In this document: positions 50,167 through 59,143 of the stretch, one piece after another
Numbering within the stretch: the first letter of the stretch is position 1
How the letters are laid out: every line of letters begins with the position of its first letter
Origin: Lishizhenia sp965656535
GTDB lineage: Bacteria; Bacteroidota; Bacteroidia; Flavobacteriales_D; Crocinitomicaceae
Assembly (NCBI GenBank): GCA_965656535.1
Contig: CBFHKX010000009.1
Span: forward strand, 1-64,000
Direction: 5' to 3'
Length of the DNA: 64,000 nt
Program-made: the position numbers and the translations under genes
The notes under the pieces: generated by a model
The model's input: the letters and a program-made list of their open reading frames with translations, nothing else
Databases searched by the model: none
What the model was told of the DNA's origin: nothing

Positions 50167-52512
50167 ATGAAAAATAGAATTAAACATATCCTTCTTTTCA
50201 CTAGTTTATTTGTTGCTTTCAGTTCAGGTGCTCAGTGTATAGTCGAAATTGAAACAGATAGTGTTTGGGTAGACTGCGGAACAATGGTTACTTTAAATGC
50301 TGTTGGATTATCAGATAATCCTGCGTTAAGTACAGACTTTAACGGAAATCAAATTGGTGCAGGTTGGCAATCGTCAAGCACACCCTTGTTTACAAATCCG
50401 TGCGGACCAACCTTGGATGGAACACCAAGCGCTTGGTTTGGGAATGTACCTTTTCCAAGAACTTTAACTACAAATGGTTTTGACTTAAGTTGTGGTGGAC
50501 AAGTTTGTTTTGACCTAGATTTTGGTAATGACGATAATAATTCAAGTGACTGCGAAGATCCAGATCAAACAGATGAAGGAGTTTATTTTCAATACTCCAT
50601 CAATGGAGGAGCTACTTGGATAGATATCTTTTATTTTGAACCTACGAACTTATACGGTAACTCCTACTACCAATGGGATACTTACTGTTTTACTTTGCCA
50701 ATAGCAGCCCAAACAGCAAATACAATGTTCCAATGGGAACAACCCAATGCGAGCTCTACAGTAAATGACCATTGGGGTATCGATAATATTTCTATAATTC
50801 CTACAAATTGCGGATATTGGTATGATTGGGAAAATTTGCCTGGTACAGTAGATCCACAATCTCAGGCATTCGTTCCAGACTCTTCAGGTACGTATATAGT
50901 AAACTTTACAGACGGTGTTAACGGTTGTACGGACACGTTAAATCTTACGGTAGATCCATGTGATTGTCAAATTACAAATATGAACGCAATTGTTAATCCA
51001 TGTACAGCAACTGGAACTTTTTCTGTTCAAGGAGGTGTTGCTTTTAACGATAATCCTGGAACAGGTAATTTACTTGTAGAAGCAACAAACGCTTCAGGTA
51101 CCTATACGTATACTTACGGACCTCCTTTTACGAATGGTAGTTTCAATATTTATTTGATATCAAATATACCGGCTGATGGTTCTCCGCTGGAGATAAATGC
51201 CTACTTTACGGATGATACATTGTGTCAAAATATAATTTTGGATGTTTCTCCAGGTACGCCAATTGTCGATTCTATATATGGCGGTTCTATTTATTGTCAA
51301 GGCGACGTGGTAGATGATATTCAAGTTGACGTACAAGGTGCTGGACCCTTCACTTTAAATTATCTTTTTGATGGTACTCCCCAGACTATTACATCTCCTA
51401 ACACTACAATTTCATTGGGTAATGCACAAGGTGTATACGAACTGATAGATATTACCTCTGGTGGGTGTTCTGCGCTAGTTGATTTCCAAGATAGTATTAT
51501 TATAAACCCAACTCCAATTACAAATGCGGGTGCAGATTTTCTAGTCTGTGAAGGGTCAACAATAACACTAAGTGCTTCAGGTGCGCAAACGTATGCGTGG
51601 GATAATGGAGTTGTAGATGGTGTTTCTTTTATCCAAGATCCAGGAGTAGTTACATATGAAGTTGTAGGTACTTCTGCAGAGGGTTGTTCATCTGATGATC
51701 AGATTACAGTAGAAGTAGAAGCAAATCCAAATGTTTCTTTCTTTGCAGATACGTTATTGGGTTGTGAACCTTTTAGTGTAATGTTCCAGAATGAAACCGA
51801 AGGATTAGTCACAAACTGCACTTGGGAATTGAACGGAGAGCAAGTAGATGTATGTGGAGATTTAAATTATACTTTCTTGAATGCAGGTATTTTCTCTGTC
51901 TCTTTAACCGCCGAAACTGCTAATGGTTGCTCGGGTTACTATGAGCTAATCGATTATATTGACGTAAGAAGTAATCCAGATGCAGATTTCACTGCTAACC
52001 CTTTCTCTACAGATATTCTTGATGGAGAAATTAGTTTTACCAATGAGTCTGTAGGTGCTACAAGTTACGAATGGGATTTTGGTGATGAAACAGGAGTAAC
52101 TTCTGCGGTTAATCCAACACATCAATTTCCTACTTTAAGTGCGGGAACTTATCCTATTACTCTTGTAGCAACTATATATCCAGGTTGTTCAGATACAGTT
52201 GTCAAAGCTATTGAGGTTATTGAAGATTTGTTTTATTTTATTCCAAACTCATTTACGCCAGATGGAGATGAGTTCAATCAAACTTTCCAACCTGTATTTG
52301 TGATGGGATTTGATCCCTATGATTTTCAACTTACTATCTTTAATAAGTGGGGAGAAGTAATTTGGGAAAGTTTTGATGCAAGCGCAGCTTGGGATGGAAC
52401 ATATAACGGTAAAATCGTTCCGGCAGGTTCTTATGTTTGGCGCTTAGAATTTAAATCTTCGATAAACGATAAACGTTTTAATGAAACCGGACACCTCAAC
52501 GTGATTAGATAA
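50167..52512 (+). CDS. T9SS type-B surface protein, 781 residues
   Basis: Signal peptide (ending SSGAQC), a region with Cys pairs and a carbohydrate/adhesion-like beta domain (about 45-215; VCFDLDFGNDDNNSSDCEDP, GATWIDIFYFEP), further beta domains, one Ig-like unit homologous to those of the 1247-residue protein (about 445-520), two PKD-like domains (about 525-690; YEWDFGDETGV) and the type-B sorting domain (IPNSFTPDGDEFNQ ... TIFNKWGEVIWES). Exported by T9SS and displayed or released at the surface. It is paired with the small secreted gene 2 bases upstream and followed by a terminator. Confidence 0.9.
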   Translation: MKNRIKHILLFTSLFVAFSSGAQCIVEIETDSVWVDCGTMVTLNAVGLSDNPALSTDFNGNQIGAGWQSSSTPLFTNPCGPTLDGTPSAWFGNVPFPRTLTTNGFDLSCGGQVCFDLDFGNDDNNSSDCEDPDQTDEGVYFQYSINGGATWIDIFYFEPTNLYGNSYYQWDTYCFTLPIAAQTANTMFQWEQPNASSTVNDHWGIDNISIIPTNCGYWYDWENLPGTVDPQSQAFVPDSSGTYIVNFTDGVNGCTDTLNLTVDPCDCQITNMNAIVNPCTATGTFSVQGGVAFNDNPGTGNLLVEATNASGTYTYTYGPPFTNGSFNIYLISNIPADGSPLEINAYFTDDTLCQNIILDVSPGTPIVDSIYGGSIYCQGDVVDDIQVDVQGAGPFTLNYLFDGTPQTITSPNTTISLGNAQGVYELIDITSGGCSALVDFQDSIIINPTPITNAGADFLVCEGSTITLSASGAQTYAWDNGVVDGVSFIQDPGVVTYEVVGTSAEGCSSDDQITVEVEANPNVSFFADTLLGCEPFSVMFQNETEGLVTNCTWELNGEQVDVCGDLNYTFLNAGIFSVSLTAETANGCSGYYELIDYIDVRSNPDADFTANPFSTDILDGEISFTNESVGATSYEWDFGDETGVTSAVNPTHQFPTLSAGTYPITLVATIYPGCSDTVVKAIEVIEDLFYFIPNSFTPDGDEFNQTFQPVFVMGFDPYDFQLTIFNKWGEVIWESFDASAAWDGTYNGKIVPAGSYVWRLEFKSSINDKRFNETGHLNVIR

Positions 52513-52539
52513 GGAATATTGATTTTAAAGAAAGTAGCC

Positions 52540-52578
52540 CTTAATTTATGCTAATTGTCATAAGTTAAGTCCTTTTTT
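52540..52578 (+). terminator. rho-independent terminator after the 781-residue gene
   Basis: An 11-bp stem with one G-U wobble (CTTAATTTATG / CATAAGTTAAG), 8-base loop, followed by TCC and a T6 run, 27 bases after the stop. Confidence 0.7.
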
Positions 52579-52647
52579 ATGGAATTTGGGCAACTTTACA
52601 AATGTCTTAACGTTGTTATTACGTATATTTCTCAAAAATTGAATATT

Positions 52648-53076
52648 ATGTTAAAAATTGTTGCTATTCTAATGTTACTGTCTTTTACTGGAGTATCCTT
52701 AGCGCAAAACAAAATCGATCAACGCTTAATCGATAATGAAGGTGAAAAAATTGAAGAAATTTATCAATTTAGATCAGATTATTATAACTATCTCGTTTAC
52801 GAGTTAAATTCTGGTTATGTTCTTTTAGATAAGAAAGAAGCCAAGAAGATTAATGATGCTATTAAAATGACAGCATCAGATCTTGAAAATCAAACAGGGA
52901 AAATATTAACTGTAGATGCCATTAAAGCAGCTAACTTTAATTTCAAAGCCTTTGGTTTAGTAGTTCACCTAAAAGAGCAAACTTTAGTTAAAATTGACAA
53001 AGGAAATTTCTTGTTAATTAAATCTAAACTCACTATAGCTAACGAATTTTCAAAATCGCCTTTAAGTCATAAATAA
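52648..53076 (+). CDS. small secreted protein, 142 residues
   Basis: Signal peptide MLKIVAILMLLSFTGVSLAQ at the chosen ATG (52648); a longer frame from 52579 lacks it and would start inside the upstream terminator region. The mature protein is Lys/Glu-rich and mixed helix/strand (KIDQRLIDNEGEKIEEIYQF, LLDKKEAKKINDAIKM). No domain is recognised. Its stop lies 6 bases before the 1303-residue T9SS gene. Confidence 0.65.
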   Translation: MLKIVAILMLLSFTGVSLAQNKIDQRLIDNEGEKIEEIYQFRSDYYNYLVYELNSGYVLLDKKEAKKINDAIKMTASDLENQTGKILTVDAIKAANFNFKAFGLVVHLKEQTLVKIDKGNFLLIKSKLTIANEFSKSPLSHK

Positions 53077-53082
53077 CAGAAG

Positions 53083-56000
53083 ATGAAAACATTTTTTATT
53101 TTAATACTCTCAGTATTTACCGCTAACCTTGCTTTTTCTCAGATTACTTTCGGTCCTGCTTCAGATGGAACCACTTATAATACCTGTAACGATTTTCTAA
53201 TCGATAGTGGAGGTCAAGGTGGTACAGGATATGGAGTAAATGAGCTACAAACAATTACCATTTGTCCAGATACGCCAAATGAAATTATTTCTATTACGTT
53301 TAATCTCTTTAGTTTAGATTTAACAAATACTGGAACACTACAAAACCCTAATCTTGATCAGATGTCAATTTTTGACGGGATAGATGTAAACGCACCAACG
53401 CTAGGGAGTTATACAGGTAATGGTTTGCAACAAGTCGTTATACAAGCAACACAACTCAATCCTACTGGTTGTATTACCTTGCAGTTCTATTCTAATACTG
53501 TCGGAACAGGTCAATTTTCAGCTTCGGTAAGTTGTGAAACGCCATGTAACAACCCTTTTGCAGGCGCTGAAATTATTGGAGGAATAACTACGGATAGTAT
53601 CCGGGTTTGTATAGGAGAAACAGTGAATTTTCAAAATACGAACTCTTCAGCTGCACCTGGTTTTACATTAATTGATTATCAATGGGACTTTATGGACGGT
53701 ACTTCTGCTCAAGGGCAAAGCGCATCTCACGCTTACGATGTAGCAGGAGAGTATCGAGTACAGTTGTATGTAACAGATGATAACGGATGTTCTAACCCAA
53801 ACTTAGTTGATTTACAAGTTCTCGTAGGAACCGAACCTACTTTTATTGGTTTCCCTGGAGATACAACTTTATGTTTAGGAGAACAGCTTACACTAACTGC
53901 CGATCCAGTTACCTACCAACAAATTTGGAATGGATTTTCTGGTGTTCAAGCCGTAGATGATGGATGTTTATATGACAGTCTTCTCGGTGTTGCTCAAGAA
54001 ATACCTTTGCTTCAAACGGGTTTTAATGCTGGGGCTACTGTCAATTCAATGGCAGATCTTCAAAGTTTGTGCATAGAAATGGAACACTCTTTTATGGGAG
54101 ATTTAGTTTTAATTGTAGAATGCCCAAACGGACAATCTGTAACATTACACCAACAAGGTGGAGGTGGAACTCAGTTAGGTGTACCGATTCAAACGGATAA
54201 TGTAGACTGCGATGATCCGGCTACACAAGGCGTTCCAAGTATTTATTGCTTTACACCGCAGGCTACTGAAACATGGGTAGACTGGGTAGCAAATCAAGGA
54301 GGATTTGGTTTAACTTTACCTCCTGGTGATTATGCTTCAGTAAATCCTTTAGATGGATTAATAGGTTGTCCGCTAAATGGAATTTGGACATTAAATGTAA
54401 TCGATAATTGGGCTGCTGATGACGGAACTGTTTTTAGTTTTGGTGTAAATTTTGACCCTTCTCTTTACCCGGCAGTTACTCAGTTTGAACCTCAAATTGG
54501 GCCTGATTCAGACTCTTCTTTTTGGGCAGCTGGACAATTCATTACGAATATGTCTCCAGACGGAAATGTGATTGATTTAAACATTACTACGCCAGGAACA
54601 TATGTGTATGAGTACTTTGTTACAGACGATTTTGGTTGTACGAACGACTCTACGGTTACCGTTACGATGGAAGGAAATCCACAGGCAAATGCTGGCTTGG
54701 ATACAACAATTTGCGGACAAGCAAATGCTCAAGTTCAGCTAAATGGAAGTATTCTTGGCGGAGCAAATTCGGGTTCTCCATGTACGTATGCTCTGCTACT
54801 TGAAGATTCATTTGGTGATAGTTGGAATGGAAATACAATTGATGTTACAATAAACGGTACAACAACAAACTACACTGTTGGTTTTAATAACAACGGCGGT
54901 AGTTCAAACCTGATTAATTTAAATATTCCACATGGAGCAAGTATAAGCCTTACTTTTAATGCTACAGGAAACTGGATTAATGAGTGTGAATTTACTCTAA
55001 CAGATCCAAATGGAACAGTGATTTATCAAGATGGACAAGTAGGATCACCGTCTACAGCAACACAGAGTTTCGTTGCAGACTGCTACGGTGGTTTTGTTTT
55101 TGAATGGACGTCTCCAACAAATTTAAACGATCCAACTGTTCCAAATCCAGTTGCTACTTTGAGTAACCCAGAAACATTTACACTTTCTATCTACCCAATA
55201 GGTCACCCTCTTTGTGTTACTACAGATGATGTAAATGTAAATCTAGCGCAAGTACCAGATGCAGGAAATGACTCCGTATTAACAATTTGTGCTGATGGTG
55301 CACCGCAGGATTTGTTTCCATTACTTGGTCCAAATGCAGAAACAACCAATGCTATTTGGTTAGATCCTAACAACGCTGTTATAAACATGCCTTACGATCC
55401 TTTAACAATGGACGGAGGAACTTATAAGTACGTAGTTGGAGTAGGTTGTACAGATACGGCAGAGGTAATAGTTACAGAGGTAGTTATTAGTTTAACATCC
55501 AATTTAACAGACTCTGATTGTAATGCATGCAATGGAGTAGTAGAGGTAAATGCGCTAAACAATACTAATCCTACACAGTATTCTTTAGACGGAATAGCCT
55601 TTCAACCAACTAACGTATTTACAAGTATTTGTCCAGGCACTTATACAGTAAGTGTAATAGACGATTTAGGCTGTGGAGCTGACCTATCAGTTACGATTAA
55701 TGAAATTAATTTACCTACAATTGATTTAGTAACGGTAACAAACGTAGATTGTAACGCTGCGGATAACGGTGCTGTGGATGTTGCGGGCAGTAATGTGACA
55801 CAGTATGAAATTGACGGTCCAACCGGTATTCAAACTAATGCTACAGGTAGTTTTACGAACTTAGCTCCAGGTAATTATACCGTTACTGCAGATAATGGTT
55901 TCGGGTGTACGGCGATCGATAATTTTGTAATCACAGAACCAAACCCGCTTGTTATTACCAATATTATTTCTGATTCAGTTATTTGTGAAGGAGCTACCAT

Positions 56001-56994
56001 AGACTTATTTGTAGCTGGGCAGGGTGGAAGTTCTCCGATTACTTTTGAGTGGACAGAGAATACTTCTGCAATAGGAACTGGGAATACACTCACAGTTTCG
56101 CCTCAAGCAATTACTCAGTATTGCGTCACAATAACAGAAGCTTGTGGTTCTCCTACTCAAACAGAATGTGTTACAGTTTCAAATCCAACAGTTATTCAAC
56201 CTGTTCTAACACCGGACGTTACAGGAGCATGTTTCCCGTTCGAAGTTGTCTTTACCAACAATACCAATTCTTCTGAGGTTGCCTTTACGGAAATTAGTTT
56301 TGGAGATGGAACGGACGTTGTTTTGAATGGATTATCTCCAGTTGCTCATACGTACCAACAAGCCGGTATTTATGACGTAAATGTTCAGATTACTTCGGTT
56401 TTTGGATGTGAGTACTCAGTGTCTTATCCTAGTTTAATTACAGCTTATGATTACCCTGAGGCAGACTTTAATAGTATGCCATCTCCTGTTTCCATGTTTG
56501 ATACAGAGGTACAATTAGCATCCTCCAGTTCAGCAGATGTTGTTGGGTTTAATTGGAGTTTTACTGGGGCAGATATAGTAACTTCTAGTTTAGAAGATCC
56601 CGTGGTTAACTATCCAGAATTGGAAGTGGGTAGCTACCCAGTGCAATTGATTGTAACAAATGCAAATGGTTGTTCAGATACCATTGTAAAAGACGTAAAT
56701 GTAGTTAGTGATGTTTTATTTTTTGCACCGAATACATTTACACCAGACGACAACGAATTCAATCAAAATTGGAGTGTAAGCATACTTGGTATTGATGTGT
56801 ATGATTTCAATGTTAAAGTTTTTAACCGTTGGGGACAAATAATGTTTGAATCTAACGATCCTAATGGAGCATGGGATGGAACTTATGGTGGTAAGCTTGT
56901 ACCTTCAGGCATGTATGTGTGGATATTGGAAACCAAAGATGCAGAAACCGATGCAAGATATAAGTATCAAGGTCATGTTACTGTACTAAGGTAG
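53083..56994 (+). CDS. giant T9SS type-B surface protein with CUB-, P-domain- and SprB-like repeats
   Basis: A 1303-residue exported protein. Order by eye: signal peptide (ending FSQ), CUB-like domain (about 30-150; MSIFDGIDVNAPTLGSYTG), PKD (about 165-250; YQWDFMDGTSAQG), a proprotein-convertase P-domain-like segment (about 310-465; CIEMEHSFMGDLVLIVECPN, GIWTLNVIDNW), beta domains, two SprB-like repeats (about 805-960; PGTYTVSVIDDLGCGADL, PGNYTVTADNGFGCTA), Ig and PKD domains, then the type-B sorting domain (APNTFTPDDNEFNQ ... VFNRWGQIMFES). SprB is the gliding adhesin of F. johnsoniae; shared repeats suggest an adhesive role. Confidence 0.9.
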   Translation: MKTFFILILSVFTANLAFSQITFGPASDGTTYNTCNDFLIDSGGQGGTGYGVNELQTITICPDTPNEIISITFNLFSLDLTNTGTLQNPNLDQMSIFDGIDVNAPTLGSYTGNGLQQVVIQATQLNPTGCITLQFYSNTVGTGQFSASVSCETPCNNPFAGAEIIGGITTDSIRVCIGETVNFQNTNSSAAPGFTLIDYQWDFMDGTSAQGQSASHAYDVAGEYRVQLYVTDDNGCSNPNLVDLQVLVGTEPTFIGFPGDTTLCLGEQLTLTADPVTYQQIWNGFSGVQAVDDGCLYDSLLGVAQEIPLLQTGFNAGATVNSMADLQSLCIEMEHSFMGDLVLIVECPNGQSVTLHQQGGGGTQLGVPIQTDNVDCDDPATQGVPSIYCFTPQATETWVDWVANQGGFGLTLPPGDYASVNPLDGLIGCPLNGIWTLNVIDNWAADDGTVFSFGVNFDPSLYPAVTQFEPQIGPDSDSSFWAAGQFITNMSPDGNVIDLNITTPGTYVYEYFVTDDFGCTNDSTVTVTMEGNPQANAGLDTTICGQANAQVQLNGSILGGANSGSPCTYALLLEDSFGDSWNGNTIDVTINGTTTNYTVGFNNNGGSSNLINLNIPHGASISLTFNATGNWINECEFTLTDPNGTVIYQDGQVGSPSTATQSFVADCYGGFVFEWTSPTNLNDPTVPNPVATLSNPETFTLSIYPIGHPLCVTTDDVNVNLAQVPDAGNDSVLTICADGAPQDLFPLLGPNAETTNAIWLDPNNAVINMPYDPLTMDGGTYKYVVGVGCTDTAEVIVTEVVISLTSNLTDSDCNACNGVVEVNALNNTNPTQYSLDGIAFQPTNVFTSICPGTYTVSVIDDLGCGADLSVTINEINLPTIDLVTVTNVDCNAADNGAVDVAGSNVTQYEIDGPTGIQTNATGSFTNLAPGNYTVTADNGFGCTAIDNFVITEPNPLVITNIISDSVICEGATIDLFVAGQGGSSPITFEWTENTSAIGTGNTLTVSPQAITQYCVTITEACGSPTQTECVTVSNPTVIQPVLTPDVTGACFPFEVVFTNNTNSSEVAFTEISFGDGTDVVLNGLSPVAHTYQQAGIYDVNVQITSVFGCEYSVSYPSLITAYDYPEADFNSMPSPVSMFDTEVQLASSSSADVVGFNWSFTGADIVTSSLEDPVVNYPELEVGSYPVQLIVTNANGCSDTIVKDVNVVSDVLFFAPNTFTPDDNEFNQNWSVSILGIDVYDFNVKVFNRWGQIMFESNDPNGAWDGTYGGKLVPSGMYVWILETKDAETDARYKYQGHVTVLR

Positions 56995-57012
56995 GCAGTT
57001 ATAAAATTAAAG

Positions 57013-57042
57013 AAAAGGGTATTCAAAAGGATACCCTTTTTT
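57013..57042 (+). terminator. rho-independent terminator after the 1303-residue gene
   Basis: A perfect 10-bp stem (AAAAGGGTAT / ATACCCTTTT) with an 8-base loop and continuing T-run, 18 bases after the stop. Confidence 0.88.
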
Positions 57043-57064
57043 ATGTTCACCAAATTTGTTCTAT

Positions 57065-57072
57065 TATCTTTG
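57065..57072 (+). promoter_or_regulatory. -7 promoter element of the 187-residue membrane protein gene
   Basis: TATCTTTG matches TAnnTTTG and ends only 4 bases (TAGC) before the ATG at 57077. It excludes the in-frame start at 57056. No -33 TTG at suitable spacing. Confidence 0.5.
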
Positions 57073-57076
57073 TAGC

Positions 57077-57637
57077 ATGAAATGGATAGGGAAACGAATT
57101 AGTGTTGTAGATCAAAAAGATGCTCTTTCTTTTGTGATATATCCTGAGAATATAGGTTGGAAAATATACATTTTAGCAGCTTGGCTTTTACTCTGGATTT
57201 CTATTGGAGTCTATGTTACGAGTCAGCTTTTCGGTGGATATAATCAAAGCGAAAAAATAGCACTTGCCATATTTATGGCCTTCTGGTTTTACTTTTTTGT
57301 TCGCGTAGGTAGAACATTTTTATACCTTACTTTAGGCAGGGAATTCATAAAGATGGATAAAACCGTATTGCGCTTAAAAACAGGAATTAAAACTTATGGT
57401 AAAACCAATCAATTTTTCTTAGAAAATATTGCTAAACTGCGCAAAGTTGAATTAAAAGAAAACTCGTATCAATCTGTTTTTGAAAACTCTGTATGGGTAA
57501 GAGGTACCAATAAAATCGAATTTGAATATATGGGTAAGGTTTACTCTTTTGGAAGAAAATTAAACGATAAAGACACACAATTGCTTTTTAATTATATCGC
57601 GAAGAGAATTTCCCAGCATATAAAGAAAAAAGGCTAA
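57077..57637 (+). CDS. small membrane protein with PH-like cytosolic part
   Basis: A 186-residue protein with two membrane segments (about 30-52, ILAAWLLLWISIGVYVTSQL; and 63-85, IALAIFMAFWFYFFVRVG) followed by a beta-rich C-terminal half (FIKMDKTVLRLKTGIKTYGK, VWVRGTNKIEFEYMGKVYSF) that resembles bacterial PH-like membrane proteins. I cannot assign a family or function. The start follows the promoter by 4 bases. It converges on the GNAT gene with 3 bases between stops. Confidence 0.6.
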   Translation: MKWIGKRISVVDQKDALSFVIYPENIGWKIYILAAWLLLWISIGVYVTSQLFGGYNQSEKIALAIFMAFWFYFFVRVGRTFLYLTLGREFIKMDKTVLRLKTGIKTYGKTNQFFLENIAKLRKVELKENSYQSVFENSVWVRGTNKIEFEYMGKVYSFGRKLNDKDTQLLFNYIAKRISQHIKKKG

Positions 57638-57640
57638 TTA

Positions 57641-58078
57641 TTACAAAGAAACTGCTTTGGTCATTTTGTAGTGCTGAATTTGGTTAAAAAGTAAGTAACT
57701 TTTTTCTTCAACTTGGTAGCCTATGCTTTTATAGAAATCCACTGCGTTTTCTCTTGCGTGTAAAAGAAGAATCGTTTTCTTTTCTCTTCTTGTTTCAGAT
57801 TCTAAGGCTTCCATTATGGCTTTGCCAAAACCTTTTCCTTGAAGTTTAGTTGTTACGCCTACAAATCGAGCCTGGTTGGTATGTTTATCCAGAATGTCTA
57901 GTCGAGCAACTGCAACGATCTGGTCTTGGTAGAAAAGTGCAAAGTGTTTTGCTTTTTTGTCTCCTTCATTTTTCTCAGAGCCTTTAGGTTGGTCTAAAGG
58001 TTTACGCAGTATTTCATAACGAAGCGTATAGTAAGCTTCCCATTCTAATGGTGATTTAGGTGCTCTAATTATTCTCAT
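57641..58078 (-). CDS. GNAT-family N-acetyltransferase
   Basis: A 145-residue single GNAT domain. The acetyl-CoA pyrophosphate-binding motif A is VGVTTKLQGKGFGKAIMEALE (about residues 74-94; Q/R-x-x-G-x-G/A within QGKGFG), and motif B is LLHARENAVDFYKSIGYQVE. The N-terminal opening resembles ElaA-type acetyltransferases (WEAYYTLRYEILRKPLDQP). The acceptor is unknown. Its 5' end overlaps the 3' end of the CoA-transferase gene by 14 bases, implying coupled translation. Confidence 0.85.
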   Translation of the reverse strand: MRIIRAPKSPLEWEAYYTLRYEILRKPLDQPKGSEKNEGDKKAKHFALFYQDQIVAVARLDILDKHTNQARFVGVTTKLQGKGFGKAIMEALESETRREKKTILLLHARENAVDFYKSIGYQVEEKSYLLFNQIQHYKMTKAVSL

Positions 58079-59141
58079 TTGATAGTTTAAATGCTATGCT
58101 TGAAACACGTTTGGTGTTTTTTCCTTCAATGTTTTCTTCTCTTACTAAATCTTGGGCAAGTTGGGTTTCAAAAACTTGCTTTAGATTTTTTATTTCTCCG
58201 GCCGGTATAAAATGCTCATGGCATTTGGCTAGAAGCGTATCTGCATGGGAGGTTAAAATTTGCTTGTCAAGTATTTCTTTGAGTATTTCCCGATGTTTAA
58301 TACGCTGTTGATTCGTTGCAAACCGTTTATCTTTTATTAAGTGCGTTAAAGCTAGAATATTCAATAACTTTTCAAATTGCTTTTGGCTACCAATGGCAAA
58401 AGTGACTAGTCTGTTATCTTGTGTTTTGAAAATTTCACCATAAGGCGCTATGTTGGGATGTAAAGATCCAATACGCTCCGGAATAAATCCTTCCATCAAG
58501 AAGTTAGACGCTTGGTTAACGAGACTGCTCACTGCACTCTCATAAAGGCTTACACTTACGGTTTCTCCTATATTCGTTATTGTTCTGTTTAAGAGTGCAG
58601 TCAATATGCCTTCTTTCAATTGATGAGCAGCTAAAACATCAATTAAGGCTACAGGCATTTTCGTCGGTAAACTTTCCGGGTTCCCGTTCATACTCATAAA
58701 TCCTGTTTCTGCTTGTAGAATTAAGTCGTATGCAACCCGATCACTATTGGTTCCAAAACCATTTATTTTCCCAATAATTAACTTTTGATTGATTTCGTGT
58801 AAGAAGCTGTCTGTAAGTTGAAATTTTTCTTGATCTCCTTTTTTGAAATTCATTAAAAGAATATCGGCTTGCTTAACTTGATTTAAAAAACGTTTACGAT
58901 CGCTCTCTTTCTTAAGGTCAAGGTATGCATATTCCTTTTTATAATTTACGGATGAGAAATAAGCCGATGTTTTACTATCGCTATCTTCTGAGCTTAATTT
59001 CCATGTGCGCGTAACATCTTTGTGAATAGGGTGTTCAATTTTTGTAACGTGTGCTCCCATTTCTGCAAAAAACATTCCTACAGACGGGCCCGCTAATACA
59101 CTCGATAAATCCAGTACCTTTAATTTGTTTAAAAAAGACAT
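58065..59141 (-). CDS. family III CoA-transferase (CaiB/BaiF type)
   Basis: A 358-residue enzyme moving CoA between carboxylic acids. Family marks: LKVLDLSSVLAGPSVGMFFAEMGAHVTKIEHP at the N-terminus (written here in part: DLSSVLAGPS, FAEMGAHVTKIE), LDLKKESDRKRF near 75, ILQAETGFMSMNG near 141 and the probable catalytic Asp168 in ALIDVLAAHQL. Somewhat shorter than the usual 390-430 residues but with both conserved regions present; alpha-methylacyl-CoA racemase activity is an alternative within the same fold. It lies between the GNAT and phosphatase genes, all on the minus strand. Confidence 0.87.
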   Translation of the reverse strand: MSFLNKLKVLDLSSVLAGPSVGMFFAEMGAHVTKIEHPIHKDVTRTWKLSSEDSDSKTSAYFSSVNYKKEYAYLDLKKESDRKRFLNQVKQADILLMNFKKGDQEKFQLTDSFLHEINQKLIIGKINGFGTNSDRVAYDLILQAETGFMSMNGNPESLPTKMPVALIDVLAAHQLKEGILTALLNRTITNIGETVSVSLYESAVSSLVNQASNFLMEGFIPERIGSLHPNIAPYGEIFKTQDNRLVTFAIGSQKQFEKLLNILALTHLIKDKRFATNQQRIKHREILKEILDKQILTSHADTLLAKCHEHFIPAGEIKNLKQVFETQLAQDLVREENIEGKNTKRVSSIAFKLSNENN

Positions 59142-59143
59142 AT

